DNA from: Brachypterus glaber
Lineage: Eukaryota > Arthropoda > Insecta > Coleoptera > Kateretidae
Direction of reading: 5' to 3'
DNA length: 64,000 nucleotides
Assembly (NCBI GenBank): GCA_958510825.1
Contig: OY294045.1
Span: 96,284,988 to 96,348,987 of the forward strand
Shown here: positions 1-11,830 of the stretch, piece by piece
Position numbering within the stretch: position 1 is the stretch's first letter
Layout of the letters: each line of letters starts with the position of its first letter
The notes under the pieces: model-generated
Told to the model about the DNA's origin: nothing
Database searches by the model: none
What the model saw: the letters and a program-made list of their open reading frames with translations, nothing else
Program-made: the position numbers and the translations under genes

Positions 1-225
1 ATCTATTAAATAATGCTATCAAGTACAGTTGGATTCGAAAAAAAACAAGATTGAAAATTTAGTTGCGTAAATTCAATAATTACAATAGAATAGAATAGAA
101 TATTTATTAGTCCTTTGAGATGTCTCAACATCTATGGACACGTTAATAAAACACAAACAGAAACAGACAAAGCCGTTGTCATATTGACAATATTTGTCAA
201 AATTACTTATAATAATAATTCATAT

Positions 226-480
226 GGGAGATTTAGCTCAGCGGTCAATGGCATCGATATAGCCTGACACTGATCTAATGATCGTGAGTTCAAACCTCAC
301 TGGCGCCCATTGCCTTTTTCAGTTAATTAATAATTGAAATTTGGCGAAGGCGTACTCCCTAGATATATTGGTTCGAAAGTCAATTAAAGCCGGTGGTTCC
401 CTCTACTACTAGCCCACACAAGTCCTGGACTTAGGGGATGCTTAATTAAGTAGAATAGTACGAGGTTAAAAACAAACATA
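226..480 (+). repeat. tRNA-derived SINE, copy 1
   Basis: The head resembles a tRNA: A-box-like TTTAGCTCAGCGGTCAATGG and B-box-like GAGTTCAAACCTC. A unique body follows (AATTTGGCGAAGGCG, CACACAAGTCCT, TTAATTAAGTAGAATAG), then a CAAA-rich tail. Copies at 3387 and 56282 share the body. RNA polymerase III transcription is inferred from the boxes. Confidence 0.85.
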
Positions 481-636
481 CATAAAAAATTATCTATCTA
501 TCTCTATACCTACTAGTGCTACAACTATTCCAAGTTTGGTGAGATGAGTGCAGAATCTTGGCACGCTAGGCGCGAAATGCCTCATTAGTAAAGAACGCAT
601 ATTATTGAAAACAAAATAGCATATTCTATAACTAGT

Positions 637-730
637 ATGGAATAGACAATATTCCACGCGAGCGGAAAGTTTGTCATACGAGCCGGCAGGCGAGTATGAC
701 GGTCCCGCGAGCGCGGAATGACTATTCCAT
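637..730. repeat. GC-rich hairpin island
   Basis: Imperfect palindrome: ATGGAATAG pairs with CTATTCCAT and GTCATAC with GTATGAC around a CG-rich centre (GAGCCGGCAGGCGAG). The surroundings are AT-rich. No gene was recognised in it. Confidence 0.6.
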
Positions 731-737
731 ATGTGTT

Positions 738-1900
738 GTAGACTATACTTTTCCTTCGACTGCACATATGAAACACTGTATGGCTTTAAACTGCGGACAA
801 GGTTAAAAACAATGTTTGTTGTGACTCGACATTGCAAATGCAACAAGTCACATATTTTTAAATAAAGCAATTAATGTTATTTAATAATTTTATCAAATCA
901 GTACTTAAAAAAGATTTTTATTTAATTTTAGCACATATTTACAAATTATAATGCAAAAATTGAAGGTTATGTCAGATTGTTGTGACATATATCAGGTTTA
1001 AATATTTAACAATAGATGGAGTAGTTTTAATTTTTTGAACTAAATTGATGAAAAACTGGTCAAATATTAAGAAATATAATAAACTTTATGTAATTTTAAC
1101 GCAAAACTTTAAATTGTATCAAATTATTCAATAATTCATGGTAAAATATATATATATTTTTGCTAATTTTGCTACAGTTTTCTTTACTTTTATAAACAGG
1201 AGATGGCACTACATGTGCTCATTCTAACACTTGATACGGAATATTCATACCGTATGTAGAGCTAGAATGGATTAATTCTGTGTTTGAAAAGTGTGTGTAT
1301 TTGCATACATTCTAAAGCAGTCGTAGAAAAATACAAAAAAATACAAAAATAATGTTTTTATTATAAGTCTTCTTCGACGTCCAGCTGTGATGCCGCTTCT
1401 GTCGACCACTGCAGAACTCCATAATAGAAGTTTTTTAAATTCCCTGGTATGTATTGTCTTAACTTTTGTAGGTCGTTTATTTTTAAGACATTGAGATGAG
1501 AACTTTTCGACATTTATTTCAGAAAGTCACGTGACTTTCACCACTATGACGAAAGGATATAAGCCGTTCTCGCTCATAGAATATCGGTCTACCCAAGTAA
1601 CATATTTTATTACTGTCAGTAACATAGAGGTTCTAAAACGGTTAATAAATACCTTTTATATTACCTGTAGTCTCATATCGGTTCTACTAGAAAGATAGTG
1701 TTCCTACTAGGATTCGAAGGTATTAAGAGCGCGGTACAGAACTAGCAGTAGCACAAAGATTACCATGTTACCGCTATAGAACTCGGCATATGTGACTGAC
1801 GTTAGCGACATCTGTTACCAACATGGAGAAACCATTATTATAAATACGGCTTTCTATGTTGGCGAAAGATGACGGTACCGTCAATTAATTGACACAGTAA
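738..1900. other. Non-coding, AT-rich, nothing recognised
   Basis: No coding signal. A perfect 18-bp palindrome, GAAAGTCACGTGACTTTC, lies at 1522-1539, about 20 bp before a TATA-like GGATATAAG. The stretch 1600-1900 has scattered GTAACAT words and may be a decayed element. Confidence 0.4.
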
Positions 1901-1904
1901 CATA

Positions 1905-2684
1905 CCCAGGTAGCAAGGGATGTTATATTACAAGAAATTAACATCACTTTTGGGTGTATTTTTAAACTAAATCATAACATCACATAATATTGAAAAATAA
2001 CATGTATTTAACATCACATTTGTAACGTAACACGTGTGACGTGACAACCATGTTATTTAATAACAAATATTTAGCAACGCTGTGAATATATGGCACGTCA
2101 CATATTAACGTGGCTTTCACGTGAATGTCATGTTATTTTGCTTCTCACCGACGTTCGAAGCAAAAAAATCGATATAAGATGATGTTGATAGAGTAAATTA
2201 TTATAAGGAAATTGTATACACATTATACGATTTCCAATGGATAGGGGGCTCTGTCGGGCTTCTCAAGACCACCGACACGGATTAAAGGAATATATTCTCC
2301 GCTTAATCTGCAATTTCGTATTTAGAATCTATCTGTTTCAATCTGTGATTGTTTCAATTACTGATTGATTTTAAATCCGATTTTTTTTATAGGGTTATAG
2401 CGTTTTTAATAGGTTTTATTTAGAAAAAGCTAATATCCTAGGATATTATTTAAATATTAAAATACCAGTAACGGCATCCATAAGATATTAGATATAACAG
2501 GAATGTGGATTTATGATGTCACAAACACGTTATTTTCGGGATGTCATTATGTGATGTTATTAGGGGCGGACTTAGGACATCCCCACCATGCTACATTCTT
2601 GTTAAATGAGACTACAATCTTAACATCACATGTCACATATTAACGTGGCTTTCACGTGAATGTCATGTTATTTTGCTACCTGGG
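1905..2684. mobile_element. Non-autonomous DNA element, CCCAGGTAGCAA termini, copy A
   Basis: Inverted termini CCCAGGTAGCAA, TA on both sides. The interior has no ORF but repeats the words CACGTG, AACATCACAT and ATGTGATGTTA in both orientations. Length 780 bp; nearly identical to the copy at 8364. Confidence 0.8.
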
Positions 2685-2689
2685 TAGTA

Positions 2690-3386
2690 GTGGGGTATAA
2701 GAACAAAGTTACTTTAAGTCAAATTATGGTTCATAAGAGTAATGTATTTACTAATAGTAATAAAAAAGATTTTGGGATATCAATATAGCACCATCGAAAA
2801 TCGGCCATTTTTATCTGCGTAACCCCAAAAAAAAAGTATAATTTAATTATTATTTTGTTTATAGTTTATAGTTTTAAATAAAAGTATACTTAAATTTGTT
2901 TCAGATAACAATAAAAACTTACTTTTATCAACAATTTCATAAAAAAAACTATTTTTTAAAGGCAATTTAGAACAGATATTATTCTCAAGTAGTACTATTT
3001 CAGGGGGCGCGTGGATCTTTCGGATCTACAACACACATATACACAGTAAATAATGATAGGCACATCTATTTTTTACTATTTTAATATAATTTTTTAGGTA
3101 TTTATTATGATTGGTTACTAGGTTAAGTATTTTAGAACATAATATCACTGACAGACATGGTTATAAAAATAAAAAGAAATAAAATATTAATTTTACGATA
3201 GAAAGACAGATACATCAATACCAGCTGACAAAATAAGCTTTGCGCATGTTTAGACGGCCGGTAACATAACGGTAACATAATTTGGTAACCGCCACCGTTT
3301 GGTTTCCCCAAATTGGTGATATAGCGGGTCTATAACGGTGCTATATCATGATATATCACCAAATACTTATTACTACCAGTAATAAT
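2690..3386. other. AT-rich DNA, no gene seen
   Basis: Nothing coding to about 3240. From 3245 to 3386 words such as GGTAACATAA and GGTGATATA recur and continue after the SINE at 3790-3835 (GTGATATACCACC), so the SINE probably landed in an older short-word element. Confidence 0.35.
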
Positions 3387-3790
3387 GGGAGATTTAGCTC
3401 AGCGGTCAATGGCATCGATATAGCCTGACACTGATCTAATGATCGTGAGTTCAAACCTCACTGGCGCCGATTGCCTTTTTCAGTTAATTAATAATTGAAA
3501 TTTGGCGAAGGCGTACTCCCTAGATATATTGGTTCGAAAGTCAATTAAAGCCGGTGGTTCTCTCTCTACTAGCCCACACAAGTCCTGAACTTAGGGGATG
3601 CTTAATTAAGGGCCACTTGCACCAATGCTGTTTTAACTTTAAACTTGGATTAATTTGACAGCTGACCAATCAGAACGCAGCATTTTTAACTTAAATTCGG
3701 TTTAGCTGAGTTAATCCCGTACCAAAATTTGGTGCAAGTGGCCCTAAGTAGAATAGTACGAGGTTAAAAACAAACAAACAAAAACAAACA
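3387..3790 (+). repeat. tRNA-derived SINE, copy 2, split by a MITE
   Basis: It has the same head and body as the copy at 226, with few differences, and is interrupted at 3610-3744 by a 135-bp MITE. The uninterrupted copy gives the empty site and shows a TAA duplication. The CAAA-rich tail ends near 3790. Confidence 0.85.
3610..3744. mobile_element. 135-bp MITE, TAA target duplication, copy 1
   Basis: Terminal inverted repeats GGGCCACTTGCACCAA, TAA on both sides, no coding capacity. It sits inside a SINE whose other copies lack it. A 3-bp TAA duplication fits PIF/Harbinger-type (Tourist-like) MITEs. Confidence 0.85.
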
Positions 3791-4631
3791 ATAGTCATTA
3801 GTAATGGAGAGTGATATACCACCGATATACCACCAAGAACAAAAAAGTAAATTTTGAAAAAAAGAGATGAGCCCTTTTCGAAATTTACAATTCATTTGTA
3901 GATTCATGCTTCAGTTTCCTTTTTTAGGCCTCTCTTCTTCGTTCTACCATTTTCTTCTTGCGTTTCAAAAGTTATTTTGATTTTTTTAATATCAAAATAA
4001 GGTTTTGATTGACAATACATTTAAAATTAATTAAATTTATTCTGCTCACCATACAACAATAAACAAAAAAAAACTTCAACTCAGATTCTGTGTGGACTTT
4101 AAATGATTTTTTGCGGCTATATATTTTTTTTTCTACTTGAGCAACTGTTTTTGTAATAAATAGGTAAAATCTTCGTAAATAAATATGCATTTTGAAAAAT
4201 AGTACTCCATGCTGTCATATTAAATAAAATCATTTTATTTTGCTCCTTAAATAATAAAATTCCAAGTAATCGTCGAACAGTTACATGAACATCTCCACGT
4301 ATTTACATATACCGGGTGTCCCACCAGGTTCTTGACTACTTTATTTAAAAAGATAATTTTTTTTGCAAAAAACAGCATTAAATGGGAGCTATTGAAGTTT
4401 TTATTCACTTATCCAAAACCACCCCTTGCTTAAAGACCCCCTTGGAACCACCCCCAACTTTTGTTTTTCAAATAGCACCCCCCCCCATTTTTATCAAAGA
4501 ATATAAAAGTAAATTTTATTCTTAATTCAACCATGTATTATAAGTAGTATCTTATTTCTTAAAGGGGCTCCAAATAACAACTATTATTTATTAATTATTT
4601 ATTTATTAATAATTATTATTAGATTTTAAGC

Positions 4632-5302
4632 TTTCAGATATAAAGAACTTTCACTTTCGGGTTTAGACCGTGTTAATGGATTTTCACTTTCCGACGTTTC
4701 GTCTCTTACTACTAGAGACATCTTCAGGGATTAATCTGAAACTAAGTTTCGAATCAACTTGCGTCACTATTTATGACGAGTTGTGGTTATTCACCCGTGA
4801 CGAGGTTTTTCCTATCAAAGACTTCCATATTGCAGGTAAGTGGTAACCAGTGTCCCGATTGATATTCTTCTTCTGTAGAAAAATTTCTACAAGACTTCAA
4901 GAGCATGAGCGCAATATAAGAAAGAAACAAATTTCCTTATCGGCAGTAGCCGAACATGTACATGAAACAGGTCATAAAATCAATTTGTCTGAAACAAAAC
5001 AAATATTAACAGAAAACAGAAAAATGCCAAGGAAGATACGGGAATCGATAGAAATCATCAAGCATCCTAACAATATCAATCGGGACACTGGTTACCACTT
5101 ACCTGCAATATGGAAGTCTTTGATAGGAAAAACCTCGTCACGGGTGAATAACCACAACTCGTCATAAATAGTGACACAAGTTGATTCGAAACTTAGTTTC
5201 AGATTAATCCCTGAAGATGTCTCTAGTAGTAAGAGACGAAACGTCGGAAAGTGAAAATCCATTAACACGGTCTAAACCCGAAAGTGAAAGTTCTTTATAA
5301 AT
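4632..5302 (+). mobile_element. Penelope-like element 3' end with inverted duplicate
   Basis: Arms 4640-4868 and 5065-5298 are inverted copies of the same end. Between and into the right arm runs a coding remnant of a GIY-YIG endonuclease domain: TRLQEHERN, AVAEHVHETGH, RKIRESIEIIKH and INRDTGYHLPAIW are typical of the C-terminus of Penelope polymerases. The reverse transcriptase part and the GIY-YIG start are missing. Confidence 0.75.
5208..5250 (+). ncRNA. Hammerhead-like ribozyme core in Penelope end
   Basis: CTGAAGA (5211-5217) fits CUGANGA. GTCTC (5219-5223) pairs with GAGAC (5233-5237) as stem II, and GAAAC (5238-5242) follows. Penelope-like elements are known to carry hammerhead motifs. 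No convincing stem III and cleavage triplet were found, so activity is uncertain. A mirrored copy lies near 4685-4735 on the other strand. Confidence 0.5.
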
Positions 5303-6127
5303 TATTATTAGTATTAAATACTGTCCCACCAGGTTTTAGACGGGCTATATCTCTGTTGTTCAAAAAGATAAAAAAATCAAAAAAAAAAACAAGATTAAAT
5401 GCTAGTCAAAGTAGAATTTACTAACTTACGCAAAACTACCCCTAACTTACCCACCCTTAATAACCCACTCTCCTGCAACCACCTGCAACTTTGTTCTAAA
5501 TATCACCCTATTATTAATAAATAATAAATAATTAGTATTAATAATTGTTATTTGGAGCCCCTTAAATGATAAGATACCACTTATAATACATGGTTGAATT
5601 CAGAATGAAATGTACTTTCATATTCTTTGATAAAAATTGGAAGGTGCTATTTGAAAAACAGAAGTTGGGGGTGGTTTCAAGAGGGTGGGTAAACAAGGGG
5701 TGGTTTTGGATATTTGAATAATAACTTCAATAACTTCTATTTAACGCTGTTTTTTGCAAAAAATTCTATCTTTTCAAATAACGGAGATATAGCTTGTCAA
5801 GAACCTGGTGGGACACCCGGTATACACATAACATACAAATATATACATCGATTGATATACAAAATTAAATATAGAAAATTATCACTTTTTAAAGATTTAA
5901 TGACAGCGCGAGTGACTAAAAATCATGGATGAGCGTTTTTTCTGATAAATCCTTGATTAGAAGGGTTTACAAAATTTATCCATCAAATACATTTTGTTCT
6001 AAGATAAAAGTTTAATTAAAGATTAAGGATAGAAGAGATTCTTATATCTTAGAATGAGAAAGGGTGCTGTTTCAATTAAAACAATAATCCTTTGTACTAA
6101 CCACTTTATTAACATACATTTCATTAA

Positions 6128-6262
6128 GGGCCACTTGCACCAACGATGTTTTAACTTTAAACTTGGTTTAGGTTGACAGTCAACCAATCAGAACACAGCA
6201 TTTTTAACTTAAACTCAGTTTAGTCGAGATAATCCCAGTTTAAGAGTTGGTGCAAGTGGCCC
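6128..6262. mobile_element. 135-bp MITE, TAA target duplication, copy 2
   Basis: Same length and termini as the copy at 3610, again flanked by TAA. The internal sequence (ACTTTAAACTTGG, CCAATCAGAAC) is conserved between the copies. Confidence 0.85.
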
Positions 6263-6432
6263 TAAAATACAAAATTAAATTTAAAAGATTATAATTAACA
6301 TTACCATTTTAAAAAGTAAAAATAAACTAAATTTAAATTCAACTTTAAATTCATTAACTTAAATAAAATTTACAAAATTAATGAAGATATTATGTATCCA
6401 TGATTTCATATTACTTTATAACATAACCATAT

Positions 6433-7447
6433 ACAGAAAAAAAGGTTATCTTGGCAGAAGATAATAAATTATCTTGGATTTATATTATCTTAAATCGGGG
6501 TAATAATCTTCTTTTAAGATCATGTACCCTCGGTTTAAGACTATCTGTGACTTTGGTTTCCTTTAATTATTCTCTTGGTAGAAAAATCCTTGTGTCAAGG
6601 ATTTTTTTTCTTAAATGCATGACATTTAAAATAGTAACAGAGAATCAAGAGTTATTATCTTGACTCAAAGCCCCTGGTGTCTTGCGGTAAAGAGTATGCC
6701 GGCCTTACCCCACGTAGATATACAGTAGACTCGCCCGTTGTTATTGGGAGAGAAGTTAGGTTTTTTTTTCCGTCAGTTGTCTTTAAAGGTGTATCATTGT
6801 TTTTATCTGCTTTAAAATGGACGTATTTGTATCTGTTACCCTCAAAGGATGGGGATTTTCAAATTTACTTTAAAAAATCACGGGTAAGTAGCTTTAAATA
6901 ATTTATACCTATAAGCGCCATTTTGCAATGGCGTTGCAACAAGTTTTTCTTCAAAAACAAGAGTGTTTTCCTATGACCACCTTTGAAACCAAATTTCACA
7001 CGATTAACAGAGTAAGAAAGTATCATATTTCATAGGCGTGCGAAATAATATTATACATGTGTAGGATTTTTTTTCAAAATATTTACCATTCTATTAACCC
7101 TGGAACCTGACTGTAGGGTCAATATGATCTTGAATCAAGAGAATCATAATCTTAAATCAAGATTATATTTCTCTTCATTCAAGATTATATTATCTTAAAC
7201 CAAGATTTTGTGGAAGATAATATGATCTTGAATCAAGATAATTACATACTTGGTTTAAGATAATATGATCTTAAATAAATGGTTTAAGTGGCTTTGATTT
7301 AAGGAAATGTCCTTAAATATACGACCTCAAATGCTAAGATCACGGCGGACTTGATCCAAGACAGTCATGGCGTTGAACATATCGAAAGCCATGGCGGCCT
7401 TGGTTCAAGATCGTTTTGCTTTGATTCAAGATATCCTTTTTTTCTGT
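6433..7447. mobile_element. Non-autonomous DNA element with ATCTTGAATCAAGAT array
   Basis: Termini ACAGAAAAAAAGG followed by TATCTTG, inverted. The interior repeats ATCTTGRWTCAAGAT and AAGATAATATTATCTT words in both orientations, densest at 7120-7270. No transposase. Any open stretch within (such as 6451-6663) reads as array translation. Confidence 0.65.
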
Positions 7448-7586
7448 GTAATAATATAATATAGTTATAATGTTTTTTTCTTTTTAAATTTCTCTAAATT
7501 TAAATATTTGTTGCACGTTTTCTGCAAGTTTACATTTGTTTTATTTATAATGTAAAATTCTAGATACATAATATATTTATAAATGC

Positions 7587-9266
7587 GGGTAGGGGTCTTT
7601 ACATCGAAAAAATTTACCCTGCAAGCAATCACCTAGAAAATTTTTACCTAGAAAACAATTACCTCGAACACCGTTGCCTCGAAAAATTTTACCTCGAAAG
7701 CCCATTACCTTCCACGAAAATAACTTCGAAAGGACATTTAAAGAAAATACCTTGAACGGACATTACCTCGCATAAAAAATTATATCTAAAATACATACTT
7801 TTTTAAAAATTATAAAGAAACCAAACCAAACAAAATTGTTTTTAGAAAAAGAAGGGAAATTTAACATCAATAAACTTAGTTATTTAAAGCAATATTATTG
7901 ATATATTATACAATAAGAAAGTATTTGAAATCACAAATAATGAAAAAGCTGTCAATAAATCTACAGCAACATTTTTTATAAAAAATAAATAATTAACAAT
8001 AAATGTTTTTCCTTTGCAAGCAATTTCACCATATTTTCCAAATTTCAAAAAAAAACTTGTCTTTGTACACACCATCTTTATAATACAAAGTTTTTATACA
8101 CCGCTAATTTATCTTTCGCGAACTGTCGATATAGGTTAATCGATTTATTGTGAAATATTTACCAAAACTAAAAGCTTATAATTTCCCGTAAATTAAAATT
8201 TAATCAATAAATGATAAAATATGAGCAAAAAAACTAAAATATACAATAATCAAAAAGAAACAGATAAAAAATTAAAAAAAGTACTTTTCGAGGTAAAAGT
8301 CGTTCGAGGTAAAATCTTTCGAGGTAATGTACTTACGAGGTAACAACTTTTCGAGGTAATGTCCCCAGGTAGCAAGGGATGTTATATTACAAGAAATTAA
8401 CATCACTTTTGGGTGTATTTTTAAACTAAATCATAACATCACATAATATTGAAAAATAACATGTAGTTAACATCACATTTGCAACGTAACACGTGTGACG
8501 TGACAACCATGTTATTTAATAACAAATATTTAGCAACGCTGTGAATATATCGCATGTCACATATTAACGTGGCTTTCACGTGAATGTCATGTTATTTTGA
8601 TTCTCACCGACGTTCGAAGCAAAAAAATCGATATAAGATGATGTTGATAGAGTAAATTATTATAAGGAAATTGTATACACATTATACGATTTCCAATGGA
8701 CAGGGAGCTCTGCCGGGCTTCTCAAGACCACGGACACGGATTAAAGGAATATATTCTCCGCTTAATCTGCAATTTCGTATTTAGAATCTATCTGTTTCAA
8801 TCTGTGATTGTTTTAATTACTGATTGATTTTAAATCCGATTTTTTTATAGGGTTATAGCGTTTTTAATGGTTTTAATTTAGAAAAAGCTAGAATATTATT
8901 TAAATATTAAAGTACCAGTAACGGCATCCATAAGATATTAGATATAACAGGAATGTGGATTTATGATGTCACAAACACGTTATTTTCGGGATGTCATTGT
9001 GTGATGTTATTAGGGGCGGACTTAGGACATCCCCACCATGCTACATTCTTGTTAAATGAGACTACAATCTTAACATCACATGTCACATATTAACGTGACT
9101 TTCACGTGAATGTCATGTTATTTTGCTACCTGGGTCCTTCCGAGGTAATTTTTTTCGAGGTAATATCTTTTCGAGGTAATGTCCCTTCGAGGTAAATTTT
9201 TTCGAGGTATTTTTTTCGAGGTATTTGCTTTCGAGGTAAATTTTTTCGAGGTAAAGACCGGCTCCC
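7587..9266. mobile_element. DNA element with inverted TTCGAGGTAA arrays, 8-bp target duplication
   Basis: Inverted ends GGTCTTTACMTCGAAAAAAT. The left side (7600-7770) repeats TTACCTCGAAA; the right side (8285-8363 and 9137-9255) has about 13 units of the complement, TTCGAGGTAA. ATAAATGC is duplicated at 7579-7586 and 9267-9274. The centre (7780-8280) is AT-rich without a gene. Copy B of the CCCAGGTAGCAA family is nested in it. An 8-bp duplication fits hAT- or P-type enzymes. Confidence 0.7.
8364..9134. mobile_element. Non-autonomous DNA element, CCCAGGTAGCAA termini, copy B
   Basis: 771 bp, same ends and interior as the copy at 1905. It is inserted in the right-hand TTCGAGGTAA array of a larger element; TC is duplicated (8362-8363 and 9135-9136). 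The interrupted unit matches its neighbours when the insert is removed. Confidence 0.82.
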
Positions 9267-9708
9267 ATAAATGCATTGAGAAAAGATGGATGAAGTTTAA
9301 TTTATTAATATTTATAATATAAAGATATAGTTTTTTCTAGAAAAAAAGTTGTAGATTAAAAAGTTATGACCTCTGAAACATTTTTTAGTTAAATTCATAA
9401 ACTTTTAAAATAACATTAATATGTTATGTTAACATTAAAAAGTCTGTAACAATAAAATGGTTAATAGAAAGGAAAATTAAATTTAAGAAAGAAATTAAAT
9501 TTTAAGATAAATTTTAATACATTAGTAAATTAATAAATTTTGATAATCGAGTATTATTAACATTTTTCTACACTAGATAATAACTTCTAAAATATAAATG
9601 TTACAGTCTCAGAATCACACATATTTGATTAAATGTATTATACGATAACATGACAAAAGTGAACAAAAAATATTATAGAATCTATAATTTATTTGAGGCG
9701 TATATATA

Positions 9709-10510
9709 TTTACAGTATTATTAATTTGAGCCATTTCGCCTCAATGACTATTTATATCGATAAACAATCTAAAACAGAAAATAAAATTAAAATGTTCTTA
9801 TCAGGCGCACCTATTTCTAGATGCGCTGGTAAGGTATTGCGTTTAAAATAATACTTATCTGCTATATCTTCTTTACCTAAAAAATATTATTAGTCAATAC
9901 CTTACCAAAGTTTAAAAATTTTGCCTAAATAAAGAATTTTCAATAAAATTCTTGATAAATCGTTAAAATAATTAAAAAGTAATTAATGAAGTATTACGCG
10001 GTAACTTAACTTTGCCCTCTTTTCAATAACTTTTTTCCAAATTAATTTCTCTGCACCTTTTTATTGTTACAGGTGTCTTTGTTTCAATTACCTCGAAATG
10101 ACATATTTTGACATTTGTCATATTTGATTGATAAAGCCAAATATTGCACAAATTCTTTCAAAACTAATAATTTTCTTTGAAAACGGGATCAGATTAGATC
10201 CCGAAACGTTAGAAGTTAACTTTTATTCAGTTTTTCGTTCTTTTTTAATTATTTTAACGATTTATCAAGAATTTTATTGAAAATTCTTTATTTAGGCAAA
10301 ATTTTTAAACTTTGGTAAGGTATTGACTAATAATATTTTTTAGGTAAAGAAGATATAGCAGATAAGTATTATTTTAAACGCAATACCTTACCAGCGCATC
10401 TAGAAATAGGTGCGCCTGATAAGAACATTTTAATTTTATTTTCTGTTTTAGATTGTTTATCGATATAAATAGTCATTGAGGCGAAATGGCTCAAATTAAT
10501 AATACTGTAA
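9709..10510. mobile_element. Inverted-repeat element related to Penelope ends, copy 1
   Basis: Arms 9709-9974 and 10249-10510 are near-perfect inverted copies (words GATGCGCTGGTAAGGTATTG, GCCATTTCGCCTCAATG). The centre carries GGGATC...GATCCC followed by GAAACGTTAG (10185-10211), a degenerate hammerhead-type stem II and core as in Penelope-like ends. No ORF. Confidence 0.6.
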
Positions 10511-10830
10511 AAAATATTATTCAACAGCTTTTAATCTATTCGATTATAAAATAGTATATAATTTTGAAAAATGCTGTTTGATTTTTAGGTTATTTAATTT
10601 TATTATTTAAAAGGATTGCAAATTATTTGATTGTATTTACGCGTGTATTACTAATACACTGTATTAGGCTTTTTTAAATAGTTTCGTGTATAGTTAATTT
10701 TTTGCTTGTCGTCTAGAAAATAAAAATTATGAAGAAGCAAATTTAAAAAATATTAATTAATTTTAAACTTTATTGAAAAATTTAATTTTATAGAAAATTG
10801 AAATGTTAATAAAATATCGTCTCCTATTTC

Positions 10831-11310
10831 TATCCACGAATATGAAAAATTTGAAAAGCCCAAAACTGACAACGGGATATTGTTTCTAATTACATGTTTG
10901 CTGAGAAAAAAAATCGTAGGTTTTTTATATTCATCAAAAATTATATATTAGTATATAATATATAATTATTATTTGTGCTTGTCATTAGGTCTAAAATCAA
11001 GTAATGTAGTGAATTTTTAAACTCTAAAGGGCACAGATCCGCCATTTTGAAAGAAAACATTTTGATTTTTTCGAGGTTTGGAGGTCTGGAGATCTCCAAA
11101 TTTTTCAATTTATAATTTTGGTGGGTCACATAATAATATTACACATATTATGTGTATTAATTATATATTATATACTATTAAATAATTCTTGATGAATATA
11201 AAAAACGGCTACACCTACGATTTTCTTCTCAACGAACATGTAATTCTGAAAGCATTAGAAACAATATCCCGTTGTCAGTTTTGGGGTTTTCAATTTATTT
11301 ATATTCGTAT
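10831..11310. repeat. Foldback element, about 150-bp arms
   Basis: CCCAAAACTGACAACGGGAT at about 10858 is matched in reverse complement at about 11265-11290, and TCATCAAAAATTATATATTA in the left arm by TTCTTGATGAATATAA in the right. The centre is AT-rich. Confidence 0.6.
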
Positions 11311-11441
11311 ACCATCGTTTTCATAATAAACGCTTACACCTAAAAATATTACAGATTATATTGAACTTTATCAAGGTCTCTTTGACATTTATTTGTCAAA
11401 TATTATTATGACATTACTTGTCAAAATAATTCACATTAGTT

Positions 11442-11830
11442 ATGCCGCAGCTTACAAATTATCAAAAATGTATTATAACAGCAAGAATAAATGACGGGAT
11501 AAGTGTACGTGAAATAGCCACTGAATTAAATGTTGCAAACAGCACTATAATGCGAGCAAAGAAAAAACTTGAGGAAACTGGACAGATTAGCAGAAAGCGG
11601 GGTTCTGTTCGAAGTAGAATGAGTAGTGCAGAAGAAGATATGCAATTAATGAATTATCTGCGGGAAAACCCTTTCCATACCGGAATCAGAGCGAGGGAAG
11701 AAACTAACTTTCCTGGGTCATAATGCTGAAGAATTACGACAGGCCATCATTGAGGCTTGGCACGCAAAAATTACTCCAAATTACACAAACCAACTGTTAG
11801 AATTACAAAGAAGATTTTTTTATTTTTGAT
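11442..11830 (+). pseudogene. Tc1-like transposase remnant with catalytic core deleted
   Basis: The ORF from 11442 encodes an N-terminal helix-turn-helix of Tc1/mariner type (GISVREIATELNVANSTI, then RKRGSVRSRM as a GRPR-like linker). At about 11720 it joins a C-terminal-like stretch in another frame (ELRQAIIEAWHAKI). The DDE/D core, normally about 200 residues, is absent. Terminal repeats were not identified with confidence; TACAGTATGTCTCCAGATAG (reverse strand, 12035-12060) may be one end. Confidence 0.65.

Larger units (their letters stand above)
4312..5820. mobile_element. Long-TIR DNA element carrying a Penelope fragment
   Basis: Termini CCGGGTGTCCCACCAGGTT inverted, flanked by TA. Arms of about 300 bp (4312-4620 and 5500-5820) pair imperfectly. 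A Penelope-derived block (4632-5302) lies between them. A second partial end (GTCCCACCAGGTT) at 5325 suggests an internal rearrangement. Confidence 0.6.

Noticed and set aside
226..310. tRNA gene suggested by A- and B-box-like sequences (also 3387 and 56282)
   Set aside because: The heads do not fold into a full cloverleaf with an acceptor stem, and each continues into the same SINE body and CAAA tail.
585..870. ORFs of 126 and 63 codons on the minus strand
   Set aside because: They run through a hairpin island in two overlapping frames, with no codon pattern or family resemblance.
6451..6901. ORFs of 70 and 74 codons
   Set aside because: They are open readings of an ATCTTG-word array and adjoining DNA, with no protein family features.
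7600..9255. CRISPR-like array of TTCGAGGTAA repeats
   Set aside because: The units are 10-13 bp with irregular short spacing, inverted between the two ends of a transposon, in a eukaryotic context.
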